DNA of 42,896 nucleotides from Paraburkholderia sp. (lineage in GTDB: Bacteria; Pseudomonadota; Gammaproteobacteria; Burkholderiales; Burkholderiaceae), in assembly GCF_026225065.1 (NCBI RefSeq), contig NZ_JAMFSB010000012.1:1-42896 (forward strand), read 5' to 3'. The notes below the pieces were generated by a model. The model had not been told where the DNA came from. It was given only the letters and a program-made list of their open reading frames with translations, and searched no databases. A program made the translations under genes and the position numbers. Shown here one piece after another: positions 40,101 to 42,896 of the stretch (its first letter is position 1; every line of letters begins with the position of its first letter).

Positions 40101-42896
40101 TGAAGCAGCGCCTGGCCGGTGTACGACTCGGCGCATGTCTTGACCTGTTCGGGTGTGCCCGCGCACAGCACCCGGCCGCCAGCGTCGCCGCCTTCCGGCC
40201 CGAGGTCGATCAGCCAGTCGGCGGCGCGGATCACGTCGAGGTTGTGCTCGATCACGATCAAAGAATGGCCGCCCGCCAGCAGTTTGCCGAACGCCTGCAT
40301 CAGCTTGGCGATGTCGTCGAAATGCAGGCCCGTGGTTGGCTCGTCGAACATGAAGAGCCGCACCGCGGTTGCCTGCTTCGCGCTGCGGGCGGTCTTCGCT
40401 TGAGCGGCTTCCGCAAGGAACCCCGCCAGCTTGAGCCGCTGCGCTTCGCCGCCGGACAAAGTGGGCACCGGCTGACCCAGTTTCACGTATTCGAGGCCCA
40501 CATCGACAATCGGCTTCAGCACGCGCAGCACTTCCGCATCCTCGGCGAAGTACGCGGTTGCCTCGCTGACGGTCAGCTCCAGCACGTCGGCGATACTCAA
40601 CGCACGCGCCGGTGTGCCGCGCTCGATCTTCACCTCGAGCAGTTCGGCGCGATAGCGGCGGCCATCGCAATCCGGACAACGCAGATAGACATCGCTCAGG
40701 AACTGCATCTCGATGTGCTCGAAGCCCGAACCGCCGCAAGTCGGGCAGCGGCCGTCGCCCGAGTTGAAGCTGAACATGCCCGGACCGTAGCCGCGCTGTT
40801 GTGCGAGCGGTACCTTGGCGAACAGCTTGCGGATCTCGTCGAACGCGCCGACGTAACTCGCTGGGTTCGAGCGGGCCGTCTTGCCGATCGGCGACTGGTC
40901 GACGAACACGACCTCGTTCACCTGATCGGCGCCGACCAGACGCCGGAACGCACCGGGCGATTCCGTCGCGACGCCGAAGTGGCGCGCCAGCGCCGGATAC
41001 AGCACGTCCTGGATCAGTGTCGATTTGCCGGATCCCGAAACGCCGGTGACGCACACGAGGCGCTGCAACGGGATTTCGACGGTCGCGTCCTGCAGATTGT
41101 GTTGGCTAGCACCTTCGAGCACGATGCGTGGCGTGTCCTTCGTCACCGGCCGGCTCGACCAGTGCGAGACGTCCGCCACATGGCGGCGTCCGCCGAGATA
41201 CTCGCCCGTTAGCGTGCCCGACGAGCGGATGTCTTCTGGGACGCCGTCGAAAATGATCGTGCCGCCGCGCTCACCCGGGCCGGGGCCCATGTCGATCAGA
41301 CGGTCTGCCGCGAGCATCACTGACGGGTCGTGTTCGACCACCACCAGCGTGTTGCCCGCATCGCGCAAACGGTGCATCGCTTCCACGATGCGGTTCAGAT
41401 CGCGCGGATGCAGCCCGATGCTCGGCTCGTCGAGCACGAACAGCGTTTTGGTAAGCGACGTGCCCAGCGCCGTCGTGAGGTTGATACGCTGCACCTCGCC
41501 GCCCGACAGCGTGCGGCTCTGGCGGTCCAGCGTCAGATAGCCGAGCCCGACATCGCACAGATACTTCAGCCGCGTGCGCACCTCGGCGAGCAGCAGCTTC
41601 AGGGCGTCGTCGAGCAGCGCGCTCGGGAGGTTGAGGTTGTCGAAGAAGCGCCGGATGCGCTCGATCGGCAGCAGCATCAGGTCGTGCACCGTTAGACCAG
41701 GCAGTGCTTCGAGTTGCGCGCGGTTCCAGTCCACGCCGCGTGGCAGAAAGCGCTGCACCGGTTCCAGTACGGCGTCCGCGTTGAGCTTCGTGCCGAGACG
41801 CCACAACAGCGATTCGGTCTTCAGACGCGCGCCGCCGCACACCTCGCATGGCGTGTAGCTGCGGTACTTCGACAGCAGCACGCGAATGTGCATCTTGTAC
41901 GCTTTCGATTCGAGGTATTCAAAAAAGCGCTTCACGCCGTACCAGTGGGTCTGCCACTTGCCGTTCCAGTCAGGCGAGCCGTTGATGACCCAATCGCGCT
42001 GCGGCTGGGTCAACGCCGACCAGGCCGTATCACGCGGGATGCCGGCCTTGGCCGCATAACGCATCAGATCGTCCTGACACTCCTTCCAGGCGGGCGTTTG
42101 CATGGGTTTGATCGCGCCGCCGCGCAAGGTCTTGCGCTCGTCGGGAATCACAAGGCCCAAATCGACGCCGATCACGCGGCCAAAGCCGCGACAGGTTTCG
42201 CACGCGCCATAGGCAGAGTTAAACGAAAACAGCGCAGGCTGTGGATCGGCGTAGCGCAGGTCGCTGTCCGGGTTGTGCAAGCCGGTGGAGAAGCGCCAGA
42301 TTTGCGGCTCGGCTTCGGCGGACTCTTCCGACGCCTGCGGCAGCACATAGACATTCACACGGCCGCCGCCGCGCTTCAAGGACGCTTCAATGGCTTCGAC
42401 GGCACGGCCCTTTTCGACCGCGCTCAGGCGGAAGCGGTCGGCCACGACGTCGAGCAGCTTGCGCGGGCCAGTGGGCGACGGCACCTCCCTCTGCGCCTGC
42501 ACGCGCGTGTAGCCGCTCGCGGAGAGCCATTGCGCGACCTCTTCTTCGGTGGCGGATTCGGGCAGTTCGACCGGAAACGTCACCACGAGGCGCGGATCGT
42601 CCGCCGCCGTGCGCGCCGCCAAATCGCCGTAGATCGTCTCCGGTGAGTCGTGCCGCACGGGCTGGGCCGTCTTGCGGTCGAACAGCTCGGCGGCGCGCGC
42701 GTACAGCAGCTTCAGATGATCGTTGAGTTCGGTCATCGTGCCGACGGTGGAGCGCGAGGTGCGCACCGGATTGACCTGGTCGATCGCTATGGCGGGCGGA
42801 CTGTGCTCGATGCGATCGACCTGCGGCTTGTCCATGCGGTCGAGGAACTGCCGCGCGTAGGGCGAGAAGGTCTCGACATAGCGTCGCTGGCCTTCG
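37157..42896 (-). CDS. uvrA: Excinuclease ABC subunit UvrA, tandem two-copy form, 5' end outside window
   Basis: The reading frame stays open to the window edge; the last bases still encode UvrA (RRYVETFSPYARQFLDRMDK), so the start lies beyond 42896. More than 1,900 residues are visible, double the usual 940. Two UvrA units are joined in frame, the second beginning near base 40050 (VVRIVNAREHNLKSLDVDIP). Three Walker A motifs GVSGSGKST are seen (near 41040, 39900 and 38240), the fourth lying outside. Signatures LSGGEVQRI and LSGGEAQR (three times) and four Walker B DEP boxes are present, as are CxxC zinc modules (CETC, CEVC, CPTC/CPDC, CPVC/CTTC, CPDC, CPAC/CDVC). UvrA recognises DNA damage as a dimer with UvrB; here one chain may act as a built-in dimer. 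Confidence 0.95.
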   Translation of the reverse strand, partial: EGQRRYVETFSPYARQFLDRMDKPQVDRIEHSPPAIAIDQVNPVRTSRSTVGTMTELNDHLKLLYARAAELFDRKTAQPVRHDSPETIYGDLAARTAADDPRLVVTFPVELPESATEEEVAQWLSASGYTRVQAQREVPSPTGPRKLLDVVADRFRLSAVEKGRAVEAIEASLKRGGGRVNVYVLPQASEESAEAEPQIWRFSTGLHNPDSDLRYADPQPALFSFNSAYGACETCRGFGRVIGVDLGLVIPDERKTLRGGAIKPMQTPAWKECQDDLMRYAAKAGIPRDTAWSALTQPQRDWVINGSPDWNGKWQTHWYGVKRFFEYLESKAYKMHIRVLLSKYRSYTPCEVCGGARLKTESLLWRLGTKLNADAVLEPVQRFLPRGVDWNRAQLEALPGLTVHDLMLLPIERIRRFFDNLNLPSALLDDALKLLLAEVRTRLKYLCDVGLGYLTLDRQSRTLSGGEVQRINLTTALGTSLTKTLFVLDEPSIGLHPRDLNRIVEAMHRLRDAGNTLVVVEHDPSVMLAADRLIDMGPGPGERGGTIIFDGVPEDIRSSGTLTGEYLGGRRHVADVSHWSSRPVTKDTPRIVLEGASQHNLQDATVEIPLQRLVCVTGVSGSGKSTLIQDVLYPALARHFGVATESPGAFRRLVGADQVNEVVFVDQSPIGKTARSNPASYVGAFDEIRKLFAKVPLAQQRGYGPGMFSFNSGDGRCPTCGGSGFEHIEMQFLSDVYLRCPDCDGRRYRAELLEVKIERGTPARALSIADVLELTVSEATAYFAEDAEVLRVLKPIVDVGLEYVKLGQPVPTLSGGEAQRLKLAGFLAEAAQAKTARSAKQATAVRLFMFDEPTTGLHFDDIAKLMQAFGKLLAGGHSLIVIEHNLDVIRAADWLIDLGPEGGDAGGRVLCAGTPEQVKTCAESYTGQALLQYDAAMNAAADPAVQGMPLQKALTAARARRAVEGEDVVRIVNAREHNLKSLDVDIPHGKFNVITGVSGSGKSTLAFDILFHEGQRRYLESLNAYARSIVQPAGRPEVDAVYGIPPTVAIEQRLSRGGRKSTVATTSEVWHFLRLLYVKLGLQHCIHDGTPVTAQSVESIAAQLLRDHKGQHVGFLAPLVVNRKGIYTDLAKWAKARGNSHLRVDGEFLPVDPWPKLDRFREHTIELPVADIVVSADNEAELRRLLCETLEIGKGVMHLLAPLDGLQNALKSGRATARLGTVKVLSTKRACPVCGTSYPELDPRMFSYNSKHGWCTTCVGTGLALTREQRAAYDDTVVAEDGRGREQSLPSEEQEPEGVVDEPCPDCHGTRLNPTARAVTFESQAIVDVAQWAVSDTRRWVDSLDLKGRDADIARDVVSEIGSRLQFLEEVGLGYLSLDRAAPSLSGGEAQRIRLAAQLGSNLQGVCYVLDEPTICLHPRDNQILLNALRKLGEKGNTLVVVEHDEDTIRRADHIIDIGPGAGKRGGTLVAQGSVADLSAQSDSLTGQFLANPIVHPLQPRRTVKPKIKSAAAVPEQWLTVHGGKLHNLRNVTVGLPLARLVAVTGVSGSGKSTLARDVLMANLLDAVGRSVLSSPATRRARKAAQDEPAANRRSSVLARSAPRAQLNVTHAWQGCDAVTGWESIDRVLEVDQTPIGKTPRSCPATYIGVWDAIRKLFAGTLEARARGYTASRFSFNTGDGRCPACEGQGVRTIGMSFLPDVKVPCDVCHGQRFNPETLAVTWRGKNIGDVLTMEIDEAVEFFAPITNIAHPLQLMKDVGLGYLTLGQPSPTLSGGEAQRIKLVTELSKVRDDITRRGQKAPHTLYVLDEPTVGLHMADVARLIRVLHRLVDGGHSVVVIEHDLDVIAEADWIIDLGPEGGVGGGSIVAATDPEGLVKVRESHTGAALRPVLERGVNQRAALPVEAGDGTHG

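Noticed and set aside
38315..41212. Long plus-strand frames opposite uvrA
   Set aside because: Low-complexity Arg/Ala translation, no motifs; mirror frames of uvrA.

Overview
The window looks like chromosome of a GC-rich betaproteobacterium, most likely Burkholderia or Paraburkholderia. The reasons are the codon usage, the small DUF4148 proteins, a TonB/ExbB/ExbD/ExbD set with a signal-peptide ExbB, and a very long tandem UvrA. The species is an inference; no rRNA, tRNA, insertion sequence, prophage or CRISPR array is visible.

Layout. 1-2.7 kb: start of galU (minus), a small hypothetical gene, a possible two-hairpin small RNA, a LysR regulator and an OmpR-type response regulator with no kinase beside it. 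3.0-9.0 kb: a complete tripartite RND efflux operon (permease, adaptor, outer-membrane factor), with overlapping genes. 9.1-13.3 kb: two DUF4148 proteins and a tiny lipoprotein around a minus-strand signalling operon. That operon holds a response regulator, a histidine kinase and a second OmpR-type protein whose receiver has lost its phosphorylation residues. 13.3-18.05 kb: a long leader, then tonB-exbB-exbD-exbD2 and a secreted TPR protein. 18.1-19.7 kb: an HTH-Fic protein behind an array of 11-bp-spaced repeats.

19.8-32.6 kb (minus): one tightly packed nine-gene unit. In transcription order it is yejA-, yejB-, yejE- and yejF-like peptide importer genes, a TldD/TldE metallopeptidase pair, two related GNAT acetyltransferases and an AcrB-like RND pump. 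Most junctions overlap or are only a few bases long, so importer, peptidase, acetyltransferases and exporter are probably made together. I infer a pathway that imports, digests, acetylates and expels modified peptides or peptide antibiotics. 32.9-36.6 kb: a TonB-dependent receptor and an XRE-cupin regulator. 37.2 kb to the end: a tandem UvrA whose 5' end lies outside the window.

Strongest non-coding signals: (i) a 61-bp element, 50/61 identical without gaps, upstream of tonB and again, inverted, upstream of the XRE-cupin/TonB-receptor genes; it contains a matching -35/-10 pair and ties the TonB energiser to a receptor locus. (ii) Two blocks of 11-bp repeats plus a perfect palindrome in front of fic. 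(iii) A leader able to hide the ribosome binding site of a DUF4148 gene. (iv) Two candidate small RNAs that end in intrinsic terminators.
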